Assembly: GCA_022559845.1 (NCBI GenBank)
Contig: CM040124.1
Location: forward strand, 68,223,491-68,287,490
Direction of reading: 5' to 3'
Source of the DNA: Amorphophallus konjac
Taxonomy: Eukaryota; Streptophyta; Magnoliopsida; Alismatales; Araceae
Length of the DNA stretch: 64,000 nucleotides
Part shown: piece by piece, positions 1-11,436 of the stretch
Layout of the letters: each line of letters begins with the position of its first letter
How positions within the stretch are numbered: the first letter of the stretch is position 1
Translations under genes and position numbers: made by a program
Notes under the pieces: generated by a model
Databases searched by the model: none
The model's input: the letters and a program-made list of their open reading frames with translations, nothing else
What the model was told of the DNA's origin: nothing

Positions 1-239
1 CGTTCTTGATTGCTGCACTACATTACTTCGAATATCCTTCCCATTTCATCTAGCCAGTGCTCGGCTTCGTCAGGGTCAGTCGAGCCACCAAATCTCGGCG
101 GATTCATCCCTCGGAAGTTTCGATATAAATCACCAGTGCCATGGTTTGCAGTTCCTGCTTGGGCCACTTGTTACAAAATTTGAGTAAGGCCTTGAACCGT
201 GCGCTGTAAGTTCCTCCATTCCGCGCGATCATCTGCCAT
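1..239 (-). pseudogene. gag N-terminus of element G, broken
   Basis: The ATG is at 239-237 on the minus strand, and the translation parallels the gag start of D (22849) and C (49173), including the shared run GMNPPRFGGSTDPDEAEHW. Two in-frame stops are visible, a TAA at 173-171 (codon 23) and a TAG at 20-18. Gag would form the particle that packages element RNA; this copy cannot make a full product from the normal start. Only about 80 codons are inside the window. The lineage call rests on similarity to C, whose chromodomain is visible. Confidence 0.8.
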
Positions 240-433
240 TGCAAGGGCCTACACGTGGAATAGATTACTTAGGTTCATTAAAAATAGATAAAATCGTAAT
301 TAAGGCATGAACTTAACCCAAGTTTCTACCCAAATCTCACTAGGTTGGGTTCTTAGACTTATAACAAGGTTATGGGTCCTAAATCATCACTTAGACCCCT
401 AGAACTTAGAAAACCTAGGAATGTGAAACCTAG

Positions 434-445
434 GCTCTGATACCA
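434..445 (-). promoter_or_regulatory. Primer-binding site of element G (initiator Met tRNA)
   Basis: The minus strand reads TGGTATCAGAGC a few bases inside the LTR end. This is the standard plant Ty3/gypsy and copia site complementary to the 3' end of initiator Met tRNA, where minus-strand DNA synthesis begins. Confidence 0.9.
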
Positions 446-452
446 CCTAAAC

Positions 453-3400
453 TGTCACGCCCCGACGTGGAATATCGGAACGTACAATCAGAAATAGCTA
501 GAAATAACATTAATATGCTAAACTAAGCATTAAACACAAGTGATATGAAGAGAGATAACTTATTGATCAAGAAACATTCCAAATCTAGTACAATAACCTT
601 AAACCAACTTAATACAAACTGAGGCAATACAACTTTAACAATAATATCATAACTGAAGCTAAACACACTCTAAGGCACAACTAATACTAGGATAACCGTG
701 CCAACTCAACATCTAGAATTGGTACACTCAGAGATATCACTCCTATCCCTCCCCATCAGTATGCGCATCGTCACTTGAACTGCCTGGAAAAGGGGGGAGG
801 AAACAACAACTATGAGCTGACGCTCAGTAGATAATAACAGGCAAGTTTACGTAATTAACCAATTATTCCATTTATATATGCAATGATAAGAAATGAAATG
901 ACGATACAGAAGAAAAACAATGTAATATAAAGATCTTGCAAGGTCAAGAAAATATAAGATATATGGATTTCAACAAAAATAACATGTAACAAGTGTAACA
1001 TGAAATTGTAATGAGGAAATGGCCATCATCAAGTAATTAAACAGTCAAGCATGAATAAGTAACAAGATATAACAAGAGATTTCTGTCGTAGACATCACGC
1101 TAGTCATGCACTCGGTGCAATGTCTCACCTTGTCATTACAAACTCCCATGGGCACAAGTACTTTTCGGGTGCTCTCCCCAGGACCAGACTGGGCCCTTAT
1201 GATGCGTTGGCATTGATTTATCGGATCCAAGATCCCAAGTTCCGTCTAGACATTTAGTCAAGTTTATGGCCAAATAATCAGATGATTTACTGTCCAGAAG
1301 TTCAAGATTTAAAGGACTAATCCATCCTTGGATTCAAGAGCACGAAACACGATAAAACTCATCTCGGAGAGTTATACGGTCATACATAAACCGCTCAAGA
1401 GATATATGCGGCTAATAAGGGGCCGCACTTACAGGATCTGGACTGAAACGCAGCCCACGAGGTCAAGAATGAACGGCTGACAGTGTGCCGCTCTAAAGCA
1501 TGAACGATAAGTTCTGGGCCGTGCATGTCCAGAAGACCTTAAGACCCATGAACAAGATATACGGACCATACAGGGTCATATTCAAGATATGCGGTCCAAG
1601 AGAATCCGCATAAGGTTTGAATGGTCATATTTCCATCCGCACCCTCCGGGCTTGGCTAGAAGGTGAAGAAGTCACTCTATTGAGCTCCGGGCTGCCAAAG
1701 ACAGGGTAAAGCTAAACCAGGGCCTAGTACACTGTCCATTGGTCAGTCTAGGGCTCAATGTTTGGTCGAAGGTTGATCAAGGTTAATCGACCAACGCTTA
1801 ATGGCATAAGCCAAGTATATACGGTAGTTATTGGGCCGCTTATAAGGACATGCGGTTCACTACTGGCGGCACATGCCTCTTTAGCCCAATTCGATCCAAG
1901 ACTTAAAACCAATGGTTTAGTCACGTAAAATGATGTTCTGGTGGTCCAATAGGTTCTTAGCAGGGAGATACAAAGATCCCACGATAATGGTAAGTCCGCC
2001 GGATGGAGTGTCCGGGGGTAAGTTCAAGACTAGCTCAATTAATAGGGCTAACGACTTACTAGAAGTCGGTAACTTGGTCAAAACGTTCTATTGAAGTAGA
2101 ATGGCTATCCAGCAACCTAATAATCATTTTAGTCCTAATCTCCATGTTCATTTATCAAGCATCACAATTTACATTAATTTGATTGCCAAAAAGATGAATC
2201 AAGATGATAAAGATAATGAATAAGATCATGTGGGAATGAAAAGCATGCATTTTATAGAAATTTACATGCATGATTTACCACTTATCATATGGGTTTCTAG
2301 TTTACTAATAATCCATTTAGACACTAATATGAATCATATAGAACTAGTACTAAGTCAATTACTGCATAGATAAACGGTTCTGGAAAGACCTTACATCTAC
2401 TGGGCTAACAGGGGCTGAAAGGGTTGTTTCTGGACTGCAGGGAGTTGGACGGCCAGGGGCATGACCGCCCATGTGGTTGGGCGGTCAGTATAGAACCGCC
2501 CAAGGGGTTGGGTGGTTAGGTGAGAACCGCCCATCCCTGGGTTATATTGTCACAGGGATGGCCGCCCATCTAGATGTGTGGTCGTCTGGGTGGCCGTTCA
2601 TCCTGCCAGGGGATATGTGGTCACTTGATGACCGTTCATCTAGATATGTGGTTAGATGAGGGCCGCCCATCCCAGGATGTGTGGTCATGTAGTGACTGCC
2701 CATCCTGGTTATGTGGTCTCTGGGAGACCGTTCATCCAGGACATGTGGTCTATCATAAGACTGTCCAAGTATAGTAAAAACCTGATTAAACCAACCCTTG
2801 CCCGCCCCGACGGGGGTTTTAAGAGTCACAATAAAACACAAAATTCGAAGAGTATATAGCATGAAATTTGGGGCTTTCAGGCTCGAAAGAAAGAGGAGTC
2901 GACGGTGATTCCATCCATATATAACACTTTATGTTGGGCTCGCTATTACCTACCTCAATTAGATGAAGAACGAAGAATAAAGGAAGAAGAAAGGACGCCG
3001 ACACGTCTCCACTAATCACTAGAGATCTCCCTAGATCGATCTCCACTGTGACCGCCGCTGCTACCAAAGGATTCTAGGGTTGCAGAGCTTCGTTTTTATA
3101 GCTCATACACCTTTTGGAGCCTTCGGTGCTGGGAGTATTCGTCGAAGCAAGTTGAGTGATTGAAACGGCGCCGCAATAGTTGACCTCACCAAAGATCGGC
3201 CGACTACACGTTTTAGGGTTAGGGTTTCGATGAATTGGCAGAGGAGAAATGATCCTTAGATCATGGCCTTTCATTTGCCACCAATTTGGGCTCATTTGAT
3301 GGAGTATTAAGCTCTGATTCCGCGGTTTAAGTTAAGGTTAGGTAAGTGTGCACTTTGGACTCAAACCAAAGATTAGACCTAGTTACGGATTTTTGCTGGA

Positions 3401-3576
3401 TCGACCACAGAAGATAAAGTTGTTAAATAAATCGTCCTCTACCAATTTACTATTTTTCTAGATTTTTATAAGGTAGTAAAAATTTCACTAGTTCTATTTA
3501 CTAAGGAATTAAATATTAGATTCTAAAATTCATTCATTTCAATCAAATTTCAGATTTTTAAAACCGGGGTATTACA
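453..3576 (-). repeat. 5' LTR of element G (3.1 kb)
   Basis: On the minus strand it begins TGTAATACCCCGG at 3576 and ends GGGGCGTGACA at 453, the TG...CA ends typical of LTRs. The 3.1-kb length fits Tekay. A block around 1100-1230 (minus) is alignable by eye with 21880-22030 in D and 48230-48330 in C, so it is a lineage-conserved LTR segment. Small ORFs in this LTR have no recognisable content. Confidence 0.85.
2463..2760. repeat. Hairpin cluster in G LTR (GACCGCCCA / TGGGCGGTC)
   Basis: A dense run of short inverted repeats. The clearest is 2463-2486, a perfect 9-bp stem GACCGCCCA...TGGGCGGTC with a 6-nt loop, followed by a similar one at 2494-2517 and further half-sites (ACCGCCCAT, GACCGTTCAT) to about 2760. 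The same half-site types recur in the LTR of D. Confidence 0.75.
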
Positions 3577-4107
3577 ACTTGTGTCACCGTGAGTCGGTGT
3601 CAGTACGAGGAGCGGCCCTTGTACTTTGTCCGGTTTAGATGTTATCTTCCGTTGACTAGAGAGTCAATACCTTTAGTGACCCTCCACTAGTCGTAGCCTT
3701 CCGACACACGTGTGGTCCCACCAGGGAGTGGTGGCGAGGCTACCCGAGAGACGGTTTTAGGCTGGTTACCGTGGGCCTCCTACTGTGGCGGCTCGAGTCC
3801 GGGCTGGGAGGACGAACCAGCTAGAGGGCCTGACGTAGCGTAGTCAGTTAGTGTGTGCACCCGTGGTCGGGGACTTCGGACGCGTGCTGACGAGCACGAC
3901 CCCGACTGGACCCTTGTTAGTGTTACTTGTGAGTGTCTCAGTTTCCGCCTGGGGCGAGTAGGGAGACACGGCGGCGCGGTGTAAGTCGTCAGGGGACCCA
4001 TCCGGCTGAGCTTCTAGTGGTTGGTACTCTTGTCTTTGTGTGGTAGCGACTCTTGGGTTTTTGACGAGCTATCTCAATTTTCGTGCCATGCGTTCGGTAC
4101 TCGACGT
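3577..4107 (+). repeat. LTR of element F, left fragment
   Basis: This stretch ends with GACGT at 4103-4107, the duplicated target of A, and continues at 17023 on the other side of A. Together the two pieces form about 1.06 kb of LTR ending in GTTACA at 17557, just before a primer-binding site. The LTR start is probably lost or displaced by G. No gene is seen in it. Confidence 0.65.
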
Positions 4108-5511
4108 TGTAGACACCCGTTTTTGACCGATAAGTTGAGCATTTTCTTTGTTCTCCTAGTTAATGCCCCAATTGATCCATAATTGGTTGATTTTCTGGGA
4201 TATTTCTCCCTATTCTTGGCCCTACAATTCATTTTCCATACCTTGGATCTTGCCTCGAATTTGGCATTCTTGCGCTATTCACTCACATCACTTTCTAGTT
4301 CATAGCGCGTTATGGACCCAATTGAATGATCATTTGAACAGTCGTTATTTCTTGATATTTGATCTTTACAGCATTCACTCTGGTTGTTATTCTTACTTAA
4401 TATTTGATTAAACGACTGTCCAAAGGGGATTTTTTCCTTTTTAATCATTTGGTGAGCCAATCATTGTCGCGCTATATCGTCATAGCGCGTTCATGAATAA
4501 CGCGCTATACGTTTGTAGCGCGTTCTCAGTCAGAAATCCAGTCCGACCCGGACTCCCCTTTTTCGGTCTGGGTCCTTATTTTGATAAGTTTCCAATCATA
4601 TTCCGTCCAAAGGAAGGTTCCTAATCCTAATAGGAGTCTTTTCCCCTCATTAATCGGCAAGATTGCCTTGATTTGAGCCACCAAGTTCTTAGATTGATCG
4701 AACTCCGACCTAGGGTTCGTTCTTGATCTTTCTCCTATAAATTGGACCCTTGACCGTCGTTCTGAAGGGATGCAACTCGAGATCTTGACGAGGAGGAGGC
4801 TGCTCTTTGTTCCAAATCAATAATTCCTCGCTCCTCACACATCCAAGGGAGTATTTTGGGGCATATTGTGTTCTTCCTCGTTCTTATTTTTTTCCCAATT
4901 CGTTTATTTCAAACCTCGCATAACATTGCATATTGATTTCAAAAACACTTCTTTTAAAAAATACACACATTCACACACACACCGAACCTATTTTTGGCCC
5001 TTCCTTAGGGGTTTAAAAACCACCAAACCCCTAGGTGATCTAGCCCTTCACTTATATGCTTTTGATTAAGAATAGGGACAGATTCTACATAAATCATGAT
5101 CTAATGGGCCTTTTCTTTGTTGTTTATGATTGTTTACAGGCACTAGAAGATTGATACGTGGAGCCCTTGCACCTTGGCCGGCCTTGGAGCAAGGAAGAAA
5201 CGAATCCAGTTCATCCCGCTTCCTGTCTGATATCGCGCCATACGAACATAGCGCGATCTTTAGAAGGCGCTAGGACGATATAGCGCGTTCATTCCCAGGT
5301 CAACTCTTGGCATTCCTTGAATTTCTGAGGTATGTAACATGCCCTTATTTTGATCTTCATATTATTTGGCATGTTGTTAGCCTCAGTGGCGATCACGGAT
5401 TTTCATTATTACATGTGACCCCCCCTTTTATCATTGATTTTAGTTCTATATCTTGTCATATCATCACCTATTCAAATCATCAATTAGGGGAGGTCTAATT
5501 TTAGATCTACA
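4108..5511 (+). repeat. 5' LTR of element A
   Basis: It begins TGTAGACACCCG and ends GATCTACA. A TATA-like TATAAAT at 4736-4742 marks a probable promoter. It contains hairpins with GCGCTAT/ATAGCGC stems at 4467-4490, 4500-4523, 5231-5256 and 5266-5287, plus a looser pair across 4271-4310. Confidence 0.92.
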
Positions 5512-5514
5512 AAT

Positions 5515-5532
5515 TGGCGATCACGGTGGGAC
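5515..5532 (+). promoter_or_regulatory. Primer-binding site of element A (Arg tRNA-like)
   Basis: TGGCGATCACGGTGGGAC starts 3 nt after the LTR. It matches the complement of plant Arg tRNA 3' ends with one or two mismatches, judged from memory of such tRNAs. Arg tRNA priming is known for Ogre elements. B has TGACGATCACGGTGGGAC at the same place. Confidence 0.75.
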
Positions 5533-5633
5533 ACTTTGTGCCACCACGTTCGTTCTTTTGGTTGCCTGCTTGTCAATTCATCAAAGTGTATGTGATTATT
5601 TATCTTTTGGGGTTTTCCCCCTCTGTCTTTGGT

Positions 5634-5690
5634 CGCGCTATATATACATAGCGTGTTCTTTAAGATCGCGCTATTGACATATAGCGCGTT
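5634..5690. repeat. Two GCGCTAT hairpins in the leader of A
   Basis: Inverted repeats at 5634-5655 and 5664-5690 with CGCGCTAT on the left and ATAGCG(C/T)G on the right. They lie between the primer site and the shared 100-nt module. Confidence 0.75.
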
Positions 5691-5931
5691 ATTCACCCGA
5701 GGGCATTTCACTCACACCTTCTGTCAGGGTTCTAATTGTCATCTTCTCTGGTTGCATCTTGTACATTTCCTGTTGTGTATTCATTTTTCTTATATTTTCT
5801 TGTTATTTGCTAGTTCTAGTTTAGATATTCTTGCATTACATAGTATCATAATCTTGTCGGTTTGGGAGACCTCCTCTCCCCACACTTTTAGGAGTCACAC
5901 CCCCCTCTTGGTGAAGGAAGGACCCTCCTTT

Positions 5932-6027
5932 GAGCATTCCATTTTATTGGACCAGAAATTCCTAAACTAAGCGTCCGTAAGTCCCCGCACCCGTGGATTC
6001 CCTCACGGACGCCGGGCAGGTTGTACC
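5932..6027 (+). other. Shared ~100-nt non-coding module (copy in A)
   Basis: It runs from TGAGCATTCC to GGTTGTACC and includes TAAGTCCCCGC, TGGATTCCCTCACGGACG and CCGGGCAGG. Similar blocks in the same order occur in B (30332-30428), C LTRs (47692-47791, 55448-55547) and D LTR (20531-20634, 21101-21205). No protein reading frame is conserved between copies. Function unknown. Confidence 0.7.
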
Positions 6028-6288
6028 TTTGAAGTCCCGGGTTTAGTTGGCCTATGCATGGTGAGAGAGTGTTCTTAGTTGGCATCGAAGTGAACTTACA
6101 TTGAAACTAGGTTCCTCCCTTGTGTGAATCACTCTGAAGTTTGTTAAAAGTCATTAATTCACCAAAGTTCAAATAAATAAAAAAAATAAAAAAAATCAAC
6201 GGTAACCATTCCAACTCGTATGCTTCTTTGCAAATTGTTTTGCTTGAACTTTGATTGCATAATGGCTTACCTTGATTGACAAAATAAC

Positions 6289-8583
6289 ATGTTTAATCTT
6301 AATTATGTTCATGAGGATGCACAACCTAGCACATCCTATACTCCTCAATTTCAACCTGTTCATCATAATTCTCACCATAATCATCCTAGGGGACCACATC
6401 CTCATTCTTATGGTGTTACCCTACCCATGGGCAATGTCCAATCTCATGGTCCCTTACCTCAATCGCGAGCCACTACCCCCTTGGGACCGTCTCCTCCCAA
6501 CGACGAGAAGGTCTCTCAATTCATCAGTGCATTGGATCATCTCACCCCTCAACAAATCCAAGCCCTTAAGGCTATTGTTGAGGGTACATCCTCTCCTCAT
6601 CCTCCTTCATCCACACCTACTCCTATTCGGGTGGCCCATCACCCGCCTCCTTCATCCACACCTACTCTTATTCGGGTGGCCCATCACCCGCCTCCTTCAT
6701 CGACACATACGCCTATTAGAGTGGCCCATCACCCGCCTCCTTCTATTTCTCATCCTTCACAGCCCCAAGGTCCATTTATTCCTTGTAATCCGGCCCATCC
6801 GGGTCCTTTAGCGGGTCGGCCTATTAACCCTCCTCTACGGCCGTCATATCAAGCCACCCCTCCAAGGCAATTATGCCAACCTTCCAATGTTCATGTTACA
6901 CCCCTCCAACAAAGTATCTTTGATAGAATTGCTTCCATGGAGGAACAACTTAAGAGACTCACCAGCCCGCGGCCCGCTCCTCCTCCATCTCAAGTCAATC
7001 CTCTTCATGATTTCATGAATAACATCGCTAAGTTAGAAAAAGATTGGAAGGAGATAAGAGAGAATGGCATCAATAACACGTGTGAGCAAGATATCAAAAA
7101 TCAAGTGGACGTCGTTCACCCTCCACTCATCCACCCTGCTCATTTATCTGGCCCTCCGTCTCCACCTTCACATTTTTCTCCACAGAATTTTCCACAATAT
7201 CATGACCATCTGCCTCCACTTTCACATGATCCTCCACAAAATCCTCCACCACATATTATTATGCCTCCACCACGGTGTCCACTTGATGTTTTTGATGAAG
7301 ATGAAGATTTGGAGACGGCACGAAATGTTGAAATTCCACAGGCACCCCTTTCGAGTTTCCTTCGTTTCCCACTCCCTCCATTGCCACCCGATGAACCCCT
7401 TGCTCAGGATGAAGCCACTATCCCTAACCCCATTTATGAGACCAATTGGTGCTATGATGATGGGTCGATACTCCAGTCACCCACACCGGTGCATCATCCG
7501 CCTTCCCCTGTACCTAATACTTCTAGCATCATCCGACGCTTCCTACGCACCAAACCCTCTCCTTTTACACCTTCGACCTCTACTCCATCAGCCTCCGCCG
7601 AACCTCCACTAATCTCCACTCCACTAACTCCTGCCAAGCCATCCAAGCATATCTCCAGTCCACCGGCCTCCGCCGAGCCTTCCACTGAACCTCCACCCAA
7701 TCCGCCATTAGCCTCTACCCCATCGGCTTCCACCGAGCCCACCATCGAACCTTCCCCAATTAACCTTCCATCACCGCCACCTCGGCCCTCCATTATGCCT
7801 TTAACCCCAAAACCCACTTTGCCTGTTCCTTCATCTATCCATTCACCCTTACCCATGGCTAGTCCTGAGCAGGATCCACCCTTTTTTGCACTCGAGCCAA
7901 CCCCGACTACTTCTGGGCAAAGGGAGAAGCTCGACGTGTTTGAACCTCTGTTTCCACTCACCCTTTCTCCAACACCTTCCATTACACCTCCACCATCCAT
8001 GGAGCCTTCCGCCTCCGCTTCCTCTACGACTCAGAATAGGAGTGCTTCTGCAAGTACTTGTGCCGAAGATGGTCAAGAGCCGGGCAAGAAGGATTTGGCC
8101 ACGGCCATGCTATTCAAGATACAAGAATTTATCTGCCGGATGTCGATCCGTGTTGTCGTGCCGAGCATGGTTGAAGAGGCCGAGTCCCCGCCACTGCTCG
8201 CCAGAAGAGAATACCAAGCGTTGATGCCGCCCAAGGGCCGGGCAGGGCACCCCTTGTTCCAACTTTCAAATCTTGAACCTTTTCTTCCATACAAGGGGCG
8301 AACGCCCATCTTGATCAATATTCTTCATATGCTACAATCCCTGGGCAACACGATGCTTCCTATCTCAACTTTCCAACTCTCTCACACTGTTGTTCTTCAC
8401 TCTCCAAGGGAGTTGTCATTTACTATTGAAGTTTCATCATGGGCTTGTACTTTATCCATTAGGCCTATTGACTATACACTTTCACTACTATGGAGGGGCA
8501 GTTATCCTCATACCAAGTGGCCGTCCTCCATCCTCTCCATCTTTTACTCAACTCCACCCTCATTTATCATCAATTCTTCATGA
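6289..8583 (+). CDS. Gag-like proline-rich protein of element A
   Basis: An open frame of 764 codons downstream of the leader, in the position of gag. The N-terminal part contains a block equivalent to B gag (...QQIQALKAIVEG here, ...RQAIQAALKG in B) and a motif ASMEEQLK found in both (A: IASMEEQLKRLT). The retroviral gag core and zinc knuckle seen in B are missing. The rest is Pro/Ser/Thr-rich, with a roughly three-fold repeat of PPSSTPT-IRVAHHP near residues 104-150. The ATG at 6289 was chosen as the first in the long frame. It may be a structural protein needed for packaging, or a relic kept open by composition. No enzyme domain is seen. Confidence 0.6.
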   Translation: MFNLNYVHEDAQPSTSYTPQFQPVHHNSHHNHPRGPHPHSYGVTLPMGNVQSHGPLPQSRATTPLGPSPPNDEKVSQFISALDHLTPQQIQALKAIVEGTSSPHPPSSTPTPIRVAHHPPPSSTPTLIRVAHHPPPSSTHTPIRVAHHPPPSISHPSQPQGPFIPCNPAHPGPLAGRPINPPLRPSYQATPPRQLCQPSNVHVTPLQQSIFDRIASMEEQLKRLTSPRPAPPPSQVNPLHDFMNNIAKLEKDWKEIRENGINNTCEQDIKNQVDVVHPPLIHPAHLSGPPSPPSHFSPQNFPQYHDHLPPLSHDPPQNPPPHIIMPPPRCPLDVFDEDEDLETARNVEIPQAPLSSFLRFPLPPLPPDEPLAQDEATIPNPIYETNWCYDDGSILQSPTPVHHPPSPVPNTSSIIRRFLRTKPSPFTPSTSTPSASAEPPLISTPLTPAKPSKHISSPPASAEPSTEPPPNPPLASTPSASTEPTIEPSPINLPSPPPRPSIMPLTPKPTLPVPSSIHSPLPMASPEQDPPFFALEPTPTTSGQREKLDVFEPLFPLTLSPTPSITPPPSMEPSASASSTTQNRSASASTCAEDGQEPGKKDLATAMLFKIQEFICRMSIRVVVPSMVEEAESPPLLARREYQALMPPKGRAGHPLFQLSNLEPFLPYKGRTPILINILHMLQSLGNTMLPISTFQLSHTVVLHSPRELSFTIEVSSWACTLSIRPIDYTLSLLWRGSYPHTKWPSSILSIFYSTPPSFIINSS

Positions 8584-8734
8584 GCCACTCCGGGGGTAAG
8601 AAGGAGGATCTCATCTTCTCGCCCTTCACATTCTTTGCATCTCATGCATTCTGTTGCATCCATGTCTTCATCGCATATATTTTGTTGCATTCGCATGCAT
8701 TTGCATACCTTTTTTTTGGGGTTTCCAGACCCGT

Positions 8735-9800
8735 ATTTTCCCCATCTTCTGGAACCTCCGGATCTTCCGCATTCCCCATCTTGTTCATCTTCATCCTTGG
8801 GTCTCCTTACACTTCCTAGGCATTGCACACCCTCCAATCTTCTCTCAGGGCATCACGCCCCTTTCCAGCTCTTGCATCCGGACTCCTCAGATTTCTCTCT
8901 TGTTCTTCTGGGGCATCGCACCCCATGGTGTTTCATTCCTCCGGAACCTCCGGACTTTCTCCCAAGGCATCGCGCCCTTTTCTATCTTCCTCCTCCGGAA
9001 CCTCCGGAACCTCCGGATCCTTCATCCTCTTCTAGTCCACTCCCCCCAGGGCATCGCATCCTTCCAAGTTTCTCCTCCCTAATTCTCCCGGGGCATCGCG
9101 TCCCCTTTCCTGCTATTTCCCTGGAACCTCCAGGTGTTTTATCCCTCCTTTTAGGGCATGACGCCCTTTCTGATTATACTCCTCCGGAACCTCCGGACTT
9201 TCACCCAGGGCATCGCACCCTTTTTTATCTTCTTCCTCCGGAACCTCCGGATCCTTCATCCCTCTCTCTATCCCTTGGGCATCGCGCCCCTTTCCGTCTT
9301 CTTCCTCTGGAACCCCCTGATCTTGCTCTCTGGGCATCATGCCCTTGCACACCCTCACGTCCGGATCTTGTAGGCTTCCCACTGATTCTCCCTAGGCATC
9401 GCGTCCCATGGCATCTTTCCCCTCCGGAACCTCCAGACCCTCCTGACCCTTTTCATCCACTCTTCCCGGGGCACCGCGTCCCTCAGCATTTTCCTCCTCC
9501 GGAACCTCCGGACCCTCTATCTTTCTTCCGATTTGTCTTATTACTCTTCCAGGACATCGCGTTCTTCATTTTCTTCCTCCTCTTCCATCATCTTTTTCCC
9601 TATTTCTTCCCAAGGCATCGCGTCCCTCGATATTTTATCCCTCCGGAGCCTCCGGATTCTTCTTCCCCTCATGATTCTCCTCCTCTGCCCTCAGACCCTC
9701 CGGATCCGCCTCATTCCATCTATCAATTTCTTCTTCTAATTCCTCCTAATCATGGGTCCGACCCGACTTCTTCCGCACCCACTACCTTGGGCATCTGCCC
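8735..9800 (+). repeat. Dispersed array of GGGCATCGCGCCC and CCTCCGGAACCTCCGGA units in A
   Basis: About fourteen copies of GGGCATCGCGCCC or variants, with GGGC and GCCC able to pair around a 5-nt loop, alternate with CCTCCGGAACCTCCGG units at roughly 50-80 bp spacing. A 394-codon frame at 8635-9819 translates this as PPEPPD/GHRAPF repeats. I treat it as a by-product of the array because all codons derive from the two units and no homologous protein is recognised. Confidence 0.7.
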
Positions 9801-9819
9801 TTTCTCCCACTGCTTCTGA

Positions 9820-11436
9820 GGCTTTAGTCCTCACTCCTCCTGCTAATTCTCTTCTTCTTCTGTAAATCGTTCCTTGTGATCAGGGTCTCTGCACCTTAGC
9901 GAGGGAGTTCTAGCCCTCGCCTCTCTTCATTTTCTCCTTATTCGTCTCAGTCTGGTCTAAATACCACTCCTTCTTGTTAAGCCACTTCAAACCTTTGCTT
10001 CCAATCTTTTTGACTGTCAAGGAGGACTATCCCACGATGATCAACATCCCCTCTGACAGCTGCTTCTACAAAGGTTGCAAGGTAACATATTGGCATAAGT
10101 ATGTATTTTTATGATATCATTATCTCATTACTTCACGCATGATTTTCAAAATGAAGTGCTTCCTAACAAGATTAAGCATGGATTTTTAAACCTTTACCTT
10201 AAGTTTTGTTTAAGTTAATCCAAGAGTCAAAAAATAGTTTTTAGGCTTGCTATGCAGCACTTTGGTTAATAAAAACCCCACGCTGGGAATTCGACATTCT
10301 CTCCCCGCTTGTTAAGAGCAACCCTTAGCTGGGCATTCCACACACTTCACGGCGCCCTTTAGCCGGCTCCTTGATAAAACACCGTCGCTACTTTGGCCAT
10401 GCCATGAGTATATCTGAAAGTCTTTTCTCTTCTTTACTCGGTCGAATGCAGGTGCAAGAGGTTGACGGATGAGATGACCAACTTAGGTAATTCCCAATAC
10501 GAGAGAAGTCTCAAATAGGGGCAGTCTTGACCCAAAATAATGAAATTACTTTTCATAATATAAATCTAACCAAAAAGGGCTATTATGAAAATAAAAATCG
10601 AATTTGATCAATGCAAAATTATGAATTATGGCATGACAAGAGTGGCAAAGTCTCCGCAGGGAAAACCCTAGTCGTATGCATGTCAAGGGTCTAAAAATCA
10701 AAGGCATAAAGCCCTGGCGCAACAGACCACCTCTTTGAGGGGTAATACCCCGGAAGGAATTCAAGTCCCGATACCTCCCATCCTGCACAAAGCTTATCTC
10801 CAATTATTCTTCTCTTCTCTCTCTAAGACCGAGTGTTTTTCAAGTATGGCCTTGGTAGGAGCACCGTTAACCAAAGGTAGCCGGTCATAGGGCGCCACCC
10901 TTAAATGCACGCCCAACTTTGGGCAGTTTTTAGTGAAAGGGGAAGGAACAAGGACCCTTAGCCAGTGGTTTAAACATCCGTTGATGCTGCACTAGCAATG
11001 TCTAAACCAAAATTCCAAAAAAAAATTTGAATATAACCAAGATTCCAATTTTTTTTTAATATAACCAAGATTCCAAAAAAAATTGAATATAACCAAAATT
11101 CCAAAAAAATTGAATATTACCAAATTTCCAAAAAAAAATTGAATATTGCCAAAATTCCAATTTTTTTTTGAATATTTCCAAAATTTTCATATTTATCAAA
11201 ATCAACATAAAAAATTCAAATATTCTTTTTGAAAACTTATAAAAATTTGCATACTTTCGAAAATTCTAAAAAAAATTACATTATATTTCTGATGGCATTA
11301 TTGCAGGGATATCATTTTGCAGGGGCACGTAAAATCAAAAGAACAATCACAAGAAGTGCAACAAGTATCAAAGACTATCTCATTCCACTATATATGTCAA
11401 AAGAGTACAAAATGAGAGTGGGTACAAACAACCTCT
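9820..11436. other. Non-coding stretch of element A
   Basis: No gene is seen. Around 10600-10800 it aligns loosely with the post-pol region of B near 39500-39660, sharing a GCAAAGTC-CCGCA-GGAAAACC block, so it is the A counterpart of the B 3' region with pol deleted. An A/T-rich repeat lies at 10990-11220. Confidence 0.6.
10990..11220. repeat. A/T-rich tandem repeat in A
   Basis: Roughly seven degenerate copies of a unit of about 28-35 bp of the type AACCAAGATTCCAAAAAAAATTGAATAT. A shorter, similar A-rich run follows pol in B at 38998-39110, so it is a conserved position between A and B. Confidence 0.65.

Larger units (their letters stand above)
1..3576 (-). mobile_element. Element G: Tekay-type Ty3/gypsy retrotransposon, 5' part
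   Basis: Read on the minus strand this is a 5' LTR (3576 to 453), an initiator-Met-tRNA primer-binding site (445 to 434) and the start of gag (239 to 1); the rest lies off the left edge. The gag start and LTR end resemble element D at 22849 and 22634, so G and D belong to the same lineage but different subfamilies. The base to its right (3577 on) belongs to element F. Its target duplication cannot be tested because the other end is outside the window. Confidence 0.85.

Noticed and set aside
5515..5532. tRNA gene fragments at the primer-binding sites
   Set aside because: Only the 12-18 nt complementary to the tRNA end are present, next to LTR ends; no cloverleaf follows.
8635..9819. 394-codon frame with PPEPPD and GHRAPF repeats as a gene
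   Set aside because: The frame is fully explained by the two short repeated DNA units; other frames of the region are also long and repetitive, and no family is recognised.
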